Origin: Nematopogon swammerdamellus
Taxonomy: Eukaryota; Arthropoda; Insecta; Lepidoptera; Adelidae
Assembly: GCA_946902875.1 (NCBI GenBank)
Contig: OX336345.1
Span: forward strand, 23,281,395-23,345,394
Length of the DNA: 64,000 nt
Direction of reading: 5' to 3'
The number at the start of each line of letters is the position of its first letter. The first letter of the stretch is position 1. Positions 19,088 to 29,307 of this stretch are shown piece by piece. The position numbers and the translations under genes are program-made. Below the pieces are notes generated by a model. It saw only the letters and a program-made list of their open reading frames with translations. It was not told the origin of the DNA and made no database searches.

Positions 19088-22000
19088 TTATGAGGGCGGC
19101 GGGTAGTACGGCCGCTGGTGAGCGTGGTGCGCCGGGGGGTGGCCCGGGTGCGCCTGCACCGCCGCCGCCGGCGGGAAGTAGTTGGGGGGTGGCACGGTCG
19201 GCGGGAAGTGCGGGGGCGGCTCCGAGAACACCATCGGGGGCCGAGAGTTCATCACCGAGGGCGGCGCGGAGGGCGGAGGCGCCGTGTACGCGGGAGGATA
19301 ACTAGGAATATTACTATAGGTAGTGGGGAAGTTATATCGCGTCTGCGCGTCACCGAGCGGAGGTCGTATCGTTGGCGTGGAGGGGTCTGACTTGGGGAGG
19401 TCGGCGCCGTTCTTGACGGGTGTGCTGAGGGGCTTGACGGTGACGATGGTGTTGATGGGTGATATGGATGTCGGCGGTGTAATGGAGGGTTTCTTGTCGT
19501 TCTTCGGCGTCGCGGTGGCCGGCAGCGGCGGTGACTCTGCGCCCGAGGACTGAGTCTGCGGTGAGTAGAGGTCCAGCACCTGCGCATCCGAACCAAAGAT
19601 TCGTCATACACAATCTTTTGGTAGTGCAGTTGGGAATGAAAAAGTAAGGCTCTTTAAAATTCCATTGTGCACTACTACTCAGTAGTGCAAACGGGAGGAA
19701 ATAATTCCAAACGACACTACCGGTTTCGCAGCTGGTAGTACAGTAGTGCAGATGGGAAAAAAAATTCCAAACAGCACTACTGGTAGTGCAGCTTGGTAGT
19801 GCAGAGTGGAAGGAACGGAATTGAGAACCACCTCCTATTTTTGAAGTCGGTTAAAAATAATGACGAACCATAGTGAATGTTATAAAGTTAACATTGTGCG
19901 TTCTAATGATTTTTTTTTTGGGAAACTGACACGGTTGGCTACATCACCGACAACATCCGCGATGTCAGCCCATAACACCGGGTGAACTAGGTCCCATGTC
20001 AGTGCTTTCCTTCATTTCATGTCGGCTACACTGAACTGAGCGGAAAATGCGAACTATTTACATAGCCGTTTCGACCGACGTTTCATTCAGTGCGGTGGTA
20101 TCAACCCGGGCGGGATAAACCAACTAGTAAGGTAAGAAGGGAAGGCACCTACAGTTTTATGTGAAACCTAAGAGGTCACAGCTTGAAACTCAATGTAACA
20201 AGCTTCTCAACCGAAGGAAGAAAACACTTCCTGCCTAACAGAATTGTAAACAGATGGAATAAAAAAAAAAAGAAGTTATTGAAGCACCCTCAATAAACAG
20301 ATTCAAAAAAAGGTTTGACAAGTACTTAAAAATCGAAGAAAAATAACAAATAGCAACACCAGTGATCATCATAGACATGAACACATCAGCATATTAAACT
20401 GCTAATTCATTAACAAATAATAATAAATTCGAACCACGGTCAGCCTCCAACAGTCGAGGGGTCACCCATCCAAGTACCGTCCGACAGTCGACCGACTGCA
20501 CCACTGAGCTACAGAGGCTGACTAAACTATGATGAAATATAGTATCCGGCAGTAAATAATGAACATCGACCTTTAGAAACAGACATCCGGTCTAAGAGCT
20601 TTATCCGTGTCGCACAGAAATCTCCCACGCTATCATTGTCAGACCGCATCAGTAGGTAGCGAGCGCTACCTGATGGCAGATGTCCTCGAGCAGCTCGGTG
20701 GTGATGTCCTCGACGAACATGTCCCACCAGGCGCCGTGCTTGGCGACGCGCCCGTTCCAGTCCACCACCTCGAACTTGCTCAGCTTGCCCGCGAGGAACA
20801 GCAGCGCCACCGCTATCACCTCCGGCTCCCACTGCAGCGACAGCGTCGTGCACAGGCTACGTACACAACACAATACATTATCAAGTTAATTTTTTAATCT
20901 TAATTTTTTTTAAGGCTTTAGCCATTCCTGGCTATGCCAGCCCCATAGTAACTATATTGCATTATGAAGTTATAAATCTTTAGGCGCGTTATGAAAACGG
21001 TGACTATACTGAAAAAATAACTTTATCGATTAACTTAAATTATTTTTATAGATACTGACACGGTTGGCTACATCGCCTACAACATCCGCGATGTCAACCC
21101 ATAACACCGGGTGACATGTCAGTGCTTCCCTCCATTTCATGTCGGCTACACTGAACTGGACGGAAAACACAAACACGAACACTCGAAAGCACTTCATAAC
21201 AAATCGAGTGGTGAACGCCTGGAATAAACTCCCGCAGGATGTGATTGACTCCCCAAACACAAACACCTTCAAAAACCGATTAGATAAATACATAAAAAGT
21301 ACATCAACAAACAAAATAGCAACAGTGCCCAAGTACGAAAACTAAAAACAAAACAAACAAAAAAACATTATAATCATTCATTATCTGAAAAAAAAACTGA
21401 TATGAACACATCAGCCAGATCTACTTGTTCATAAAAAAATAAATAAATAAATATTTACATAGCCCTTTCGACCAACGTTTCATTCAGTGCGGTGGTATGG
21501 TATCACAGAGCATCAAATGCGCGCGCCCGCCCCTCCTAGAGGCGCCCTGAGCGCGATTTCTCTACAACGCCGTTGAAGCCTGTGGGCGTGGCCTATGACT
21601 TACATATGTGTGTTGTGCGTGTGCATTTGTTTTGTGCGTGTGCCTAACTTGCTCCTCTTTGTGTGTAGTGTCGATACTAGCACACACACACACACATACG
21701 AAGCGCTAGCAGCACTGCGTGTAGTTTTTGGGTTTCAAATATTATCGCTTAGGGCGCCTCTAGTAGGGGGCGCGGGCGGTAGGTATTTGATGCTCTGTGG
21801 GTGGTATCAACCCGGGCGGGATAAACCCTACCACCTAGTAAGATAAGAAGGGAAGGGACCTACAGTTTTACGTGGAATCTGAACCACGGTGTGCCTCCAA
21901 CGGTTGAGCGGTCACCCATCCATCCACTGACCGTACCCAGGGTTGCTTAACAACAGTCGACTGACTGCACCACTGAGCTACAGAGGCGCGCGTACATGAG

Positions 22001-25000
22001 TACCGTGCCCATCTTTTTTTTAACGAAACTCAACATGGTTTTCTACCATCACCCACTACACCCGTGATGTCAGCCTATCGCGCCTTGGCGAGCTAGGCGC
22101 CATGTCAGTGCTTCGCTTTGGTCGTGCCGGCTACACTGGACGGAAAGCACAAACTAATTATCAATTATATATTCAAATCGCCCGACTCAAAAGAAACAAC
22201 CTACTCCTGTTGTTGTTGTTGTTGTTGTTTGCTGCCCAGCCTCTTGGGAAGGCGGGTGGGCCATTCTCCGCACTGAGACCTCAAGACGGTCCATTGTACG
22301 TTGGCGCCCGGGTAGTGCTACTCCAGCCACCCGAGCTCTTTCATGAAGTGGAGCACTCTTCTTGGTCGCTTCCACACTCTATGGGCAGTTACCACGTTCC
22401 CAAGAAACTGCAGTCGTACTTCTGCCACCACCGGGCACTCCAGGAGCACGTGGGTGGCTGATTCGTCCTCCGCCATGCAGCCTCTGCACAGGGGACTGTC
22501 GGTGACACCTATTGTAAACAAGTGTCTGTTAAGTGGGCAATGACCCGTAAGAAGGCCTACCGCCATCCGCAGGTGACCCCTGTGGAACTTTAGCAGGCGC
22601 TTCCTGAGTCGCAGGTCCGGTTTGGGAATGGCTTCCCGGGATTGCCTGCAGTCCCTGGTGTTGGCCCAAAGATTTTCATGTTTGGATTTTGTAAGTTGAT
22701 GTAGCCAATATTTGAACTGGCTGATTGGTAAGGGTACATACGGTTCTGGGCCTTCTGCACTCCAGCTGGAGCCCCGTTTAGCCAGCTCGTCCGCCGCATC
22801 GTTCCCGTAGGAGCCGCTGTGCCCCCTGATCCACTGTAGGGTTACCTTGTTGTTTACCGCTATACCCTCTAGTGCCTGGTGGCACTGGAGTATCAGTCCG
22901 GAGTTGATTGTCACGGTGTTTAGGGCCTGTAGCACCGATGCGCTGTCCGACAGTAATCTGATCTGGTATTTTTTTTTTTTTTTTATGGATACTGACACGG
23001 TTGGCTACATCACCTACAACATCCGTGATGTAAGCCCATAACACCGGGTGAACTTGGTGCCACGTCAGTGCTTCCCTTCGGTCGTGCCGGCTACACTGAA
23101 CTGGACGGAAAACACAAACTATTTACATAGCCGTTTCGACCGACCTTTCATTCAGTGCGGTGGTACCAACCCGGGTGGGTTAAACCCTACCACCTAGTAA
23201 TATAAGAAGGGAGTCATATCCCTTAGTCGCCTTTTACGACATACACGGGGAGAGATGCAGTGGGGCTATTCTTTTAAAGTACCGGCCCCACACGGTACAA
23301 ATGGTATCCAGTGATTTCTCTTTTGCGTACTGCTGCTGCTGCCCAACCTACTCCTGTTTAAATAGGAAGATGGAAGGAACATGGAGGCTGTTGTCAATGG
23401 ATGGCAGCTTCTCCGCGTCACTTAAACAATACCATCAAACCTGATAGAGGTAGAAGGGAAAAAAAAAAATTATATAGTTGGTACTAGTGCTACTGGAGAA
23501 CTGGGTGGAAGGACTATGCCTGCCTGTCGCCCTTTAGCATAGCACCTTGTCCTTAAATGTCTCAGTCGTATTTTAGAACATGCATGGGTAGAGATGCAGT
23601 GGGGATTTTTTTTTTAAGTAGGTACCTCAACTGATTTATTATTATTTATTTATTTCTTCGTTATGTAAACCAACATGCGTGGCTGTGCCGAGAGACCAAT
23701 GGTGCATTCGACAGAGCCAAAAACACCTCTTCTCGCGAAACCACGCTCAGTTAGGTGCCATGCCAGCAGATTTGCGGACTGTTGCTAGGCTGCCTGTTAA
23801 TACGACGTTTGAAGACACCCAGGTTAAAGGATTACCCCCCGGGAAACCCCCCCCCCCCCCCCCCTAGAAGACAGTTCCACACCCTAGCGGTGCGACAAAG
23901 AAACGATTTAGAGACACTGTACTACAAACGACAGAACTAAATAGTTAACAATGCTACATTCTCACCTGTCGTTGACAAAGGTCCAAGCCATCTGCACCAT
24001 CTTCTGCAGCTTGGCCTTGTCCCCCTTGAGGCATTTGGCGTACTTGAGCAGGTAGCCGTAAGGGTGCTCCACCTGCACACCATTGCACGCACACCATTCA
24101 CGTTTACAACATGAGACAATCATATTTTACCACACCGCTACTAAACTTTATAATTCACAGGGGTTTGTAATAACAGCTTGGTGAACTAGGTGCCATGTCA
24201 ATGCTTCCCTTTGGTCATGCCGGCTACACTGAAATGGACGGAAAACACGAACTATATACACAGCAGCTTCAACCATCCTTTCATTCAGTGCAGTGGTACA
24301 AACCTGGGCGGGTTAGACCCTATCACCTAGTAAGTTAGAAGGGAAGGGACCTACAGTATAACGTGGAATCCGAACAACGGTCAGCCTCCCAACGGTCGAA
24401 CGGTTACCCATGCATCCACTGACCGCGCCCAGATGTGCTTATGATCCGACCGACAGTCGACCGAGCGCACCACTGGCTATCGCTATTTTCTCCTGACCGC
24501 TAATAAATAAGAATAGGATCTGGGCTGGTCTATACAAAAAAGAAACACCAGTTTGTGGTCTCTGCTGTAGAGACTCTTGGGTCATGGAGCCCGCACGTGA
24601 TACATTTTTCCAAGAAACTGGGAAAACTTCTCATTGCGTCTAGGGAACGCTGTGCCCGGGCGCATTTCAAGCATTTCAGGCGATCCAGAGGGGGAACGGC
24701 GCTTCAGTCATGGAGACCATGCTAAAGTGTCCCTATGGATGTTTATTTTTATTTATTGTTAAATTCATTTTCTTAGTTATTTTTAGGTCTAGATTTAATT
24801 ATGTTTAAGTATTTTATTTCAAATAAAGTATTATGTTATAAAAAAAAAGAAACAACAAAAGGTAATAAATTAGACAACAACCTCTTTGTCCGCCTTAAGC
24901 CGCGTCTCCGCGCATGTTTTTTCGAAACATTACACAAAAACATTAAATTTGTTTTCATACAAATGTGTATGACCACGCCCCAATGTTTCGATGTTTCTGT

Positions 25001-27675
25001 GTAATGTTTTGAAAAAAACATTCGCAGGAGACGCGGCTTTATAGCTGTCGTGTCGGCTCTCTGAGCGTGGTTTTGCGAGGAGTGGCGTTATAGTGTCACC
25101 AGGAAGTTATGATGCGTGGGAAATATGCTGCATTCCTAAAAGCGGCAGGTGGCCGAGTGGTTTGGGCATCGGCTTCTCATGCGGGAGGTCCGAGGTTCGA
25201 ATCCGGTCGGCGTGTACCAATGAGTTTTTTCTGACGAAAAAATTTACGTGCGTACCTACACCCGCTGCTTCACCGTTCGGAACCGGTGTAAAACTGTAGG
25301 TCCCTTCCCTTGCCCCTTACTAGGTGGTAGGCTCAAATTGTAGCCGACTGGGTTGGTACCACCGTACTGGATGTAAGATGGCCGCAAGCATCCTCGGTTG
25401 TGTTCTCCTCTAGTCCAGTATAGCCAGCAATCCAGGGAAGTCTCCAGTATGGCACCTACCTTCTCGGAGGTGATATTGGCTGGTTAGAGCATGTGCTTTG
25501 GCCCCTACGACTCAGCCACCCATACCGGATTACATAAAGAAAAAAAAAAAAAAAGAAGGGATGTGAACTTTCGGTCGAAAGTTTGTTGATAAATTGTATG
25601 ACTTAATAACGTAAATTATCGACAAACTTTCCATCGAAAGTTCACGCCCCTACTTAGGAATGCAGACAGTTTCGCATATTTCCCACGCATCATAACTTCC
25701 TGGTGGCAATATACTGCACGTGTCCGATCTTCTAACTTTTGAGCTCAGCCACTTGTGCCGGCTGTCCATAAAAAGGAGAAAAAAATAAACAGTGCTAATG
25801 AAAAAGTGACTACAAAAGAATATCAGAATTACAATATAACCTGAAGGTCGAACTTGATGGTCTGCAGAAGGATGCGCTCCAGAGTCATCACCTCCTCCTT
25901 GGGGTCCTCCCCGAACGTCGCAAACTTCACCTCGGTGAGGAGCGACTGTGCTTGCTTTATAATATCGCGACACTTTTTGGGAGTTTCTTCTACCTGCGGG
26001 GAAAGTCGTTAGAAAAATGTTTATTGCCATAATAAAGTGCCAAAATGTTCAGTCCAGTTCAGTGTAGTCGGCAGAACCCAAGGAAAACACTGACATGGCA
26101 CCTAGCTCACCCGGTGTTATGGGCTGACATCACGGATGTTGTAGGTGATGTAGCAGTGACCGTGTCAGTTCCCATAAAAAAAAAATGTTTTTAACCGCGC
26201 AAGCGTCGCGTGCCAGCTTAGGGCACAGCATTGCAAAGTGACCGAATAGTTGCCTGACACATGTTGGCACAGTGGCGAGGCTATGGAGGAAGAAGAAAAG
26301 ATTATGAACAGTTAAATTATGTAATAGCATGGTCATACAAAGTTTTTTACTTATAACATAATATACTTAGTGCACTGAGCTTTGTTTTAATTCCAAATTG
26401 TGAGTTGAACATTGCACTTCACAAATATACTGAGGTTACAAATATACGTTTTTTTTCTTATTTCACACACACTTGCGAATGGATAAAAAAACTCCAGTAA
26501 TAACACATTCACTTCAGTGTTTTTTTTAATTCATACACAAACACAACAAAGAAATGACTATATATATTTATATAATTGAGCCTTATCCCCATATTCACAG
26601 ATGCGGCATTTCGGTCACTTTTTGATGCTGCGTGTGAGCGGTTAAAGATTAGCGGAATCAGAAGATAATTTACCGTGTGAGGCCAACGCTTAAAAAGAAT
26701 AGCCCCATTGCATCTCTCCCCGTGCATGTCGTGAAAGGCGACTAAGGGATAAGGACAAGGTGCCGTGCTAAAGGGCGACAGGCCAGCCATCTCTCACCTT
26801 GGCACGGTACTTCCACTGAGTCATGCATGCAGCAGGTGGGACTTTGTGCCTTACTAGCAGCTTGATAGTTATCTCGTCCTAATAAATTGCTAAACGTGGT
26901 GGTGATTGGTGTGATGTAATTTACAAAAGTACCTGCAGCACAACACAATTACTCTGCTTACCCTGATTATCGGGATACGGCGTGTGGTATGTATGTATGT
27001 AAGATAATCCTGCTAACAGCAACTAAATGTGCGAGAATGACTATTTAGTAAAAATGAGGTTCAAAAAAGATCAGTAGGTAGGTACCTAGGTCTAGACAAG
27101 AATAGATCGGAAATATTACTTCTTTTTCTGGTTTGCACTTACCTCGGCCCGCGCTTCCTCACTTCGCGCCTCACGCTACACCCGCTGACGCCCAGCCTTG
27201 GAGGAAATGCTAGGCGTCAGCCGGTGTAGTGTGGGGCGCGAAGTGAGGAAGCGCGGGCCGATGTAAGTGCAAACCAGAAACAGACGACTAGTTGTCAGGC
27301 ATTGCGCCTTGCCTAACATTACCTAACCATGTTGGGTCCCAAAAAAGTTTGTGGAGGTCAATCAACAGAAATACTCAACTTGTATGGAACGAATGTCAAA
27401 ATAAAAATGATGTGAGATACCTTGCCAGCCAGGAAGAGGCAGCAGCACGCGGTGATGTAGCGCGGGAAGGTGCTGAAGGAGTGGAACATGTAGAATCTGT
27501 GGAAGTAGACGACGCCGGTCGCCACCGTGTTGTAGCCGAGATCCATCTTGGAGCCCGTGTCGATGATAAACCGCGCTCCCTCCTTCCTGTACCGACTCTC
27601 GGTCTCCGTTGTAATTCCATCCGCAGCCGACGGCGTGAGGGCCAACTCCTTCTTGTCGTAATACCAGTACGGCAT
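19088..27675 (-). CDS. CycK: Cyclin K, complete, five exons
   Basis: The exons in transcript order are 27675-27421, 25993-25841, 24072-23966, 20856-20670 and 19579-19088. All borders are GT/AG and phases join exactly to 397 codons plus stop, close to the usual insect length. Cyclin K pairs with CDK12/CDK13 in the nucleus to phosphorylate the RNA polymerase II tail. The N-terminus [13 protein letters not shown] is diagnostic of this cyclin. The first cyclin box includes [11 protein letters not shown] and CCLFLAGK (exons 1-2). The second includes [17 protein letters not shown] and DICHQ (exons 3-4). The last exon is a proline-rich tail with PPPNYFPPA and histidines, typical of cyclin K. No frameshift or stop is seen. 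The introns are full of SINE and LINE insertions. Confidence 0.93.
19615..19865 (-). repeat. Imperfect short repeat block in cyclin K intron 4
   Basis: GGTAGTGCAG and AATTCCAAAC(A/G)(A/G)CACTAC recur three or four times at about 60-bp spacing. The block ends with TTTTTGAAGTCGGTTAAAAA, a repeat end seen again near 48520-48545. Confidence 0.6.
19912..20519 (-). mobile_element. SINE type B interrupted by a LINE 3' end
   Basis: The SINE tail and body (19912-20165) and the 5S/tRNA-like head (20430-20519, GGTCACCCATCCAAGTAC, CACTGAGCTACAGAGGCTGA) are split by a LINE fragment of about 265 bp. Confidence 0.8.
20166..20429 (+). mobile_element. LINE 3' fragment inserted in the SINE
   Basis: The plus strand encodes the end of a LINE-type reverse transcriptase: [14 protein letters not shown], then [13 protein letters not shown]. 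An ATAATAATAAA tail follows. A related piece with [14 protein letters not shown] lies at 21176-21455. The retrotransposon clade is unresolved (CR1/L2-like ends have this form). Confidence 0.65.
21176..21455 (+). mobile_element. LINE 3' fragment nested in SINE
   Basis: It encodes [20 protein letters not shown] followed by [10 protein letters not shown] and a stop, then AACACATCAGCCAGATCTAC and an (AATA)n tail. It belongs to the same family as 20166-20429. Confidence 0.7.
21504..21799. mobile_element. Inverted-repeat element nested in SINE
   Basis: CACAGAGCATCAAAT at the left is mirrored by ATTTGATGCTCTGTG at the right. Sub-terminal GAGGCGCCCTGAGCGC / GCTTAGGGCGCCTC extend the arms to about 50 bp. 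GGTGGTAT occurs at both flanks, consistent with an 8-bp target duplication. The interior holds a CACACA run. Confidence 0.7.
22010..22186 (-). mobile_element. SINE type B/C 3' portion
   Basis: It has a T-run, CGTGATGTCAGCC, GCCATGTCAGTGCTTC and GGTCGTGCCGGCTACACTGG, then stops at the adjacent LINE end. Confidence 0.7.
22187..22965 (-). mobile_element. LINE 3' end with RNase H domain
   Basis: The minus strand encodes about 210 codons of a ribonuclease H region ([13 protein letters not shown], then [20 protein letters not shown]). A cysteine/histidine tail follows ([27 protein letters not shown]), then a short 3' UTR and an (ACA)n run. RNase H after the reverse transcriptase is found in the I/R1/LOA groups of LINEs. 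The element is 5'-truncated. Its 3' UTR reappears at 61738-61830. Confidence 0.8.
22970..23305 (-). mobile_element. SINE type C
   Basis: It has a T-run, shared tail and body, then the type C head ending GTACCGGCCCCACACGGTAC. It is nearly identical to 16447, 29599 and 58498. Confidence 0.85.
23495..23620 (-). mobile_element. Fragment of repeat L
   Basis: CTGTCGCCCTTTAGCATAGC, TTGTCCTTA and GAGATGCAGTGGGG match the 5' part of the repeat at 26687-26999 in reverse. It is diverged. Confidence 0.5.
23847..23866. repeat. Poly-C run
   Basis: An uninterrupted cytosine run in cyclin K intron 3. Its exact length is prone to sequencing error. Confidence 0.8.
24165..24480 (-). mobile_element. SINE type B, diverged, with head
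   Basis: Tail is trimmed; the body (CATTCAGTGCAGTGGTAC, CACCTAGTAAG) and the head (GGTTACCCATGCATCCACTG, GACCGCGCCC) are recognisable. Confidence 0.75.
24520..24840 (+). mobile_element. LINE 3' end fragment
   Basis: Frames read FFKKLGKLL-like and [17 protein letters not shown], which resembles the conserved end of many LINE reverse transcriptases. An AT-rich 3' UTR ends AATAAAGTATTATG and an A-run. Frameshifts are present. Confidence 0.5.
24895..25041. mobile_element. Hairpin MITE
   Basis: TTAAGCCGCGTCTCC at the left is mirrored by GGAGACGCGGCTTTA at the right. CGAAACATTACACA-type inner arms extend the stem to about 50 bp. Confidence 0.8.
25085..25712. mobile_element. Inverted-repeat element split by a SINE type A
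   Basis: ACCAGGAAGTTATGATGCGT and GGGAAATATG (25100-25130) are mirrored by CATATTTCCC and ACGCATCATAACTTCCTGGT (25676-25706). A SINE lies between. A second small hairpin (GTGAACTTTCGGTCGAAAG / CTTTCCATCGAAAGTTCAC, 25563-25648) lies inside the right half. Confidence 0.7.
25137..25555 (+). mobile_element. SINE type A, full length with tRNA-like head
   Basis: The head has an A box (TGGCCGAGTGG) and a perfect B box (GGTTCGAATCC) at tRNA spacing, so it is tRNA-derived. The body has ACCGGTGTAAAACTGTAGG, GGGTTGGTACCACCGTACTG and ATGGCACCTACC. It ends in GGATTACATAAAGAAAAAA. It is the only copy of type A here with its head, and so the reference copy. Confidence 0.88.
26045..26190 (+). mobile_element. 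SINE type B/C 3' tail
   Basis: CCAGTTCAGTGTAGTCGGC, TGACATGGCACCTAGCTCAC and GGGCTGACATCACGGATGTT, then CCATAAAAAAAAA. Confidence 0.75.
26687..26999 (+). mobile_element. Repeat L (LINE-like 3' end)
   Basis: CGCTTAAAAAGAATAGCCCC, GCATCTCTCCCCGTGCATG, GGCGACTAAGGGATAAGGAC and CTTACCCTGATTATCGGGAT occur in order, and it ends in (TATG)n. The simple-repeat end suggests a LINE 3' end. Other parts lie at 37858-38045, 50724-51062, 52292-52380 and 62130-62330. Confidence 0.6.
27126..27280. mobile_element. Hairpin MITE with about 67-bp arms
   Basis: TTCTGGTTTGCACTTACCTC and GGCCCGCGCTTCCTCACTTC at the left are mirrored by GAAGTGAGGAAGCGCGGGCC and ATGTAAGTGCAAACCAGAA at the right. The loop is short. 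It lies in cyclin K intron 1. Confidence 0.85.
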
Positions 27676-29307
27676 CTTTGATCTTTGGTAGTCGCGTCAC
27701 GGGATATATCACCAACTACAAACTCTTAAAACCATTTCACCAATTCACTATACAACCTAATTCTAAAATAATAAAAAGGGGAAATTATTAGATTCTTCTG
27801 CCGTTTTTTTTTTCAGGATACAGAAAGTGACAACTGACTGACAAGCACGCACAGACAGACCAAAGAATATAATCCAAATTTTTTTTTTTTTTGCTTTTTT
27901 ATTTGTCCCTTTTTGGGACAGGCAAGACTAATTAAAGTATACACCCTTTTCTGTTGTACTTCTAATGCCTGTTGTTTTCTTCTCGTAATGCGAGAATCTC
28001 AAAAAAATTGGTTGTCTGTAAAGTCGGTTTACGGACGATAGTTTTATGTGATGACGTGGAATAATCGTAGTACATAGAGCAAAGATCAGTAATTCTATTT
28101 CCAGTAGAAAGATATAATCATCTTGTGACTGGCCATCAATAAACTTCTGTTGTCTGATCTTGACGTTTTACTTTTAAGACGTTTCCATGGTAACTTTGAC
28201 TATACCGATTGTGCCTCTCTATCGCTTGTTACGCGCTCTCGCTTGCACACACAGGCTCAGATGGAACGTGACACTTTTTGGTGTGTGCAGCCGGTGTTCA
28301 TCAATTTATAAGACGTGACATCATCACGTCAAAAACCATGGTTATTTTTTTTTAACCACCAAAACATACAACAAATCGGTGTGACCACGAGTCCGCTCCG
28401 ACACTTTGATAGTTCTTAGTTAATAATCTCTGTTTGGGGAGAAAACTCGCATAGTGCAGTTTGCTAATATGCATTCGTGCTTCCCATTAAAAAGTCTAAA
28501 TTTTTTCATGATTTAACGCATGCATGCCTAAAAATGTCAGTGTCAACTGTCAACCTCCACCTGACAGATGAAGTCGTTGACGACGCGACGGACGATGACG
28601 TAAATGTAAATACGTTTGTTTTGGAAATTTTTTAGTTTCAGTTTGGTTTCTTTCAGTACCTAGCCAGAATCTTCAAGAAACAATTATCAAGAGGTAGATA
28701 TTATAAAAAACGACTGCACGCACCCCCGTCTTACTATGTCTACCCAAAGAAGCTTTCAATTTAGTCTTAGCTTTTTTGTTTTGAAAATAATACTAACAAT
28801 GTGAAAAACAGAACCTCTTTCTCCATTTATAATCGAATTACCCAATTTTATCTCTGCTCGGTTGCTTGACGGCAACCTCAGCTCACCCACTACGTAATAT
28901 CTTATCTCATTTTCAGCGTTATTTTATCCATGTCATAATCACTAGCTACTTACCTACCTACTTGCTTGATGTGTCGTCGCAGCGCAGGCACTGAACACCT
29001 ATCTAAACAGAACAGTGTAACACGTACTATGAGATAGGCAATGCAAGTGTAAATATTAAAATATTACTTGTGTGCATGTAACACACTGCCAATACACACA
29101 CACGCTCACACACACATGTTATCTATCATATCAACTGGGTTGGATGTAATGAAGTACAGCATACTAAATAGTGAATACTGATGTGTTTGTCGTGTATACA
29201 TATGTAATATGTACCTCAGGGGGTCCGGCTATCAGCATTGGTGATGAGGTTCATTAGTATTGAGTGTGTCGACCGTCTGGCACGTCGTGCACAAAAATTA
29301 AGTAGAA
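27676..29307. promoter_or_regulatory. Divergent upstream region between cyclin K and BCKDHA
   Basis: The two start codons face away from each other across 1.6 kb, so both promoters must lie here. I see no clear TATA box. A remnant of the 8-bp-duplication element family lies at about 28330-28490 (GTTCTTAGTTAATAATCTCT, CGCATAGTGCAGTTTGC). (CA)n-rich sequence lies near 29090-29115. Transcription starts cannot be placed from sequence alone. Confidence 0.5.

Larger units (their letters stand above)
21050..21990 (-). mobile_element. SINE type B carrying two nested insertions
   Basis: SINE segments 21050-21175, 21456-21500 and 21800-21990 together form one copy with a complete 5S/tRNA-like head. 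A LINE 3' end (21176-21455) and an inverted-repeat element (21504-21799) interrupt it. Confidence 0.8.

Noticed and set aside
19090..19611. Arginine- and glycine-rich ORFs overlapping the last cyclin K exon
   Set aside because: They are out-of-frame readings of GC-rich, proline-coding sequence in the real frame.
25141..25212. A functional tRNA gene
   Set aside because: A and B boxes are good, but the acceptor and anticodon stems are not convincing and the sequence continues into a repeated SINE body.
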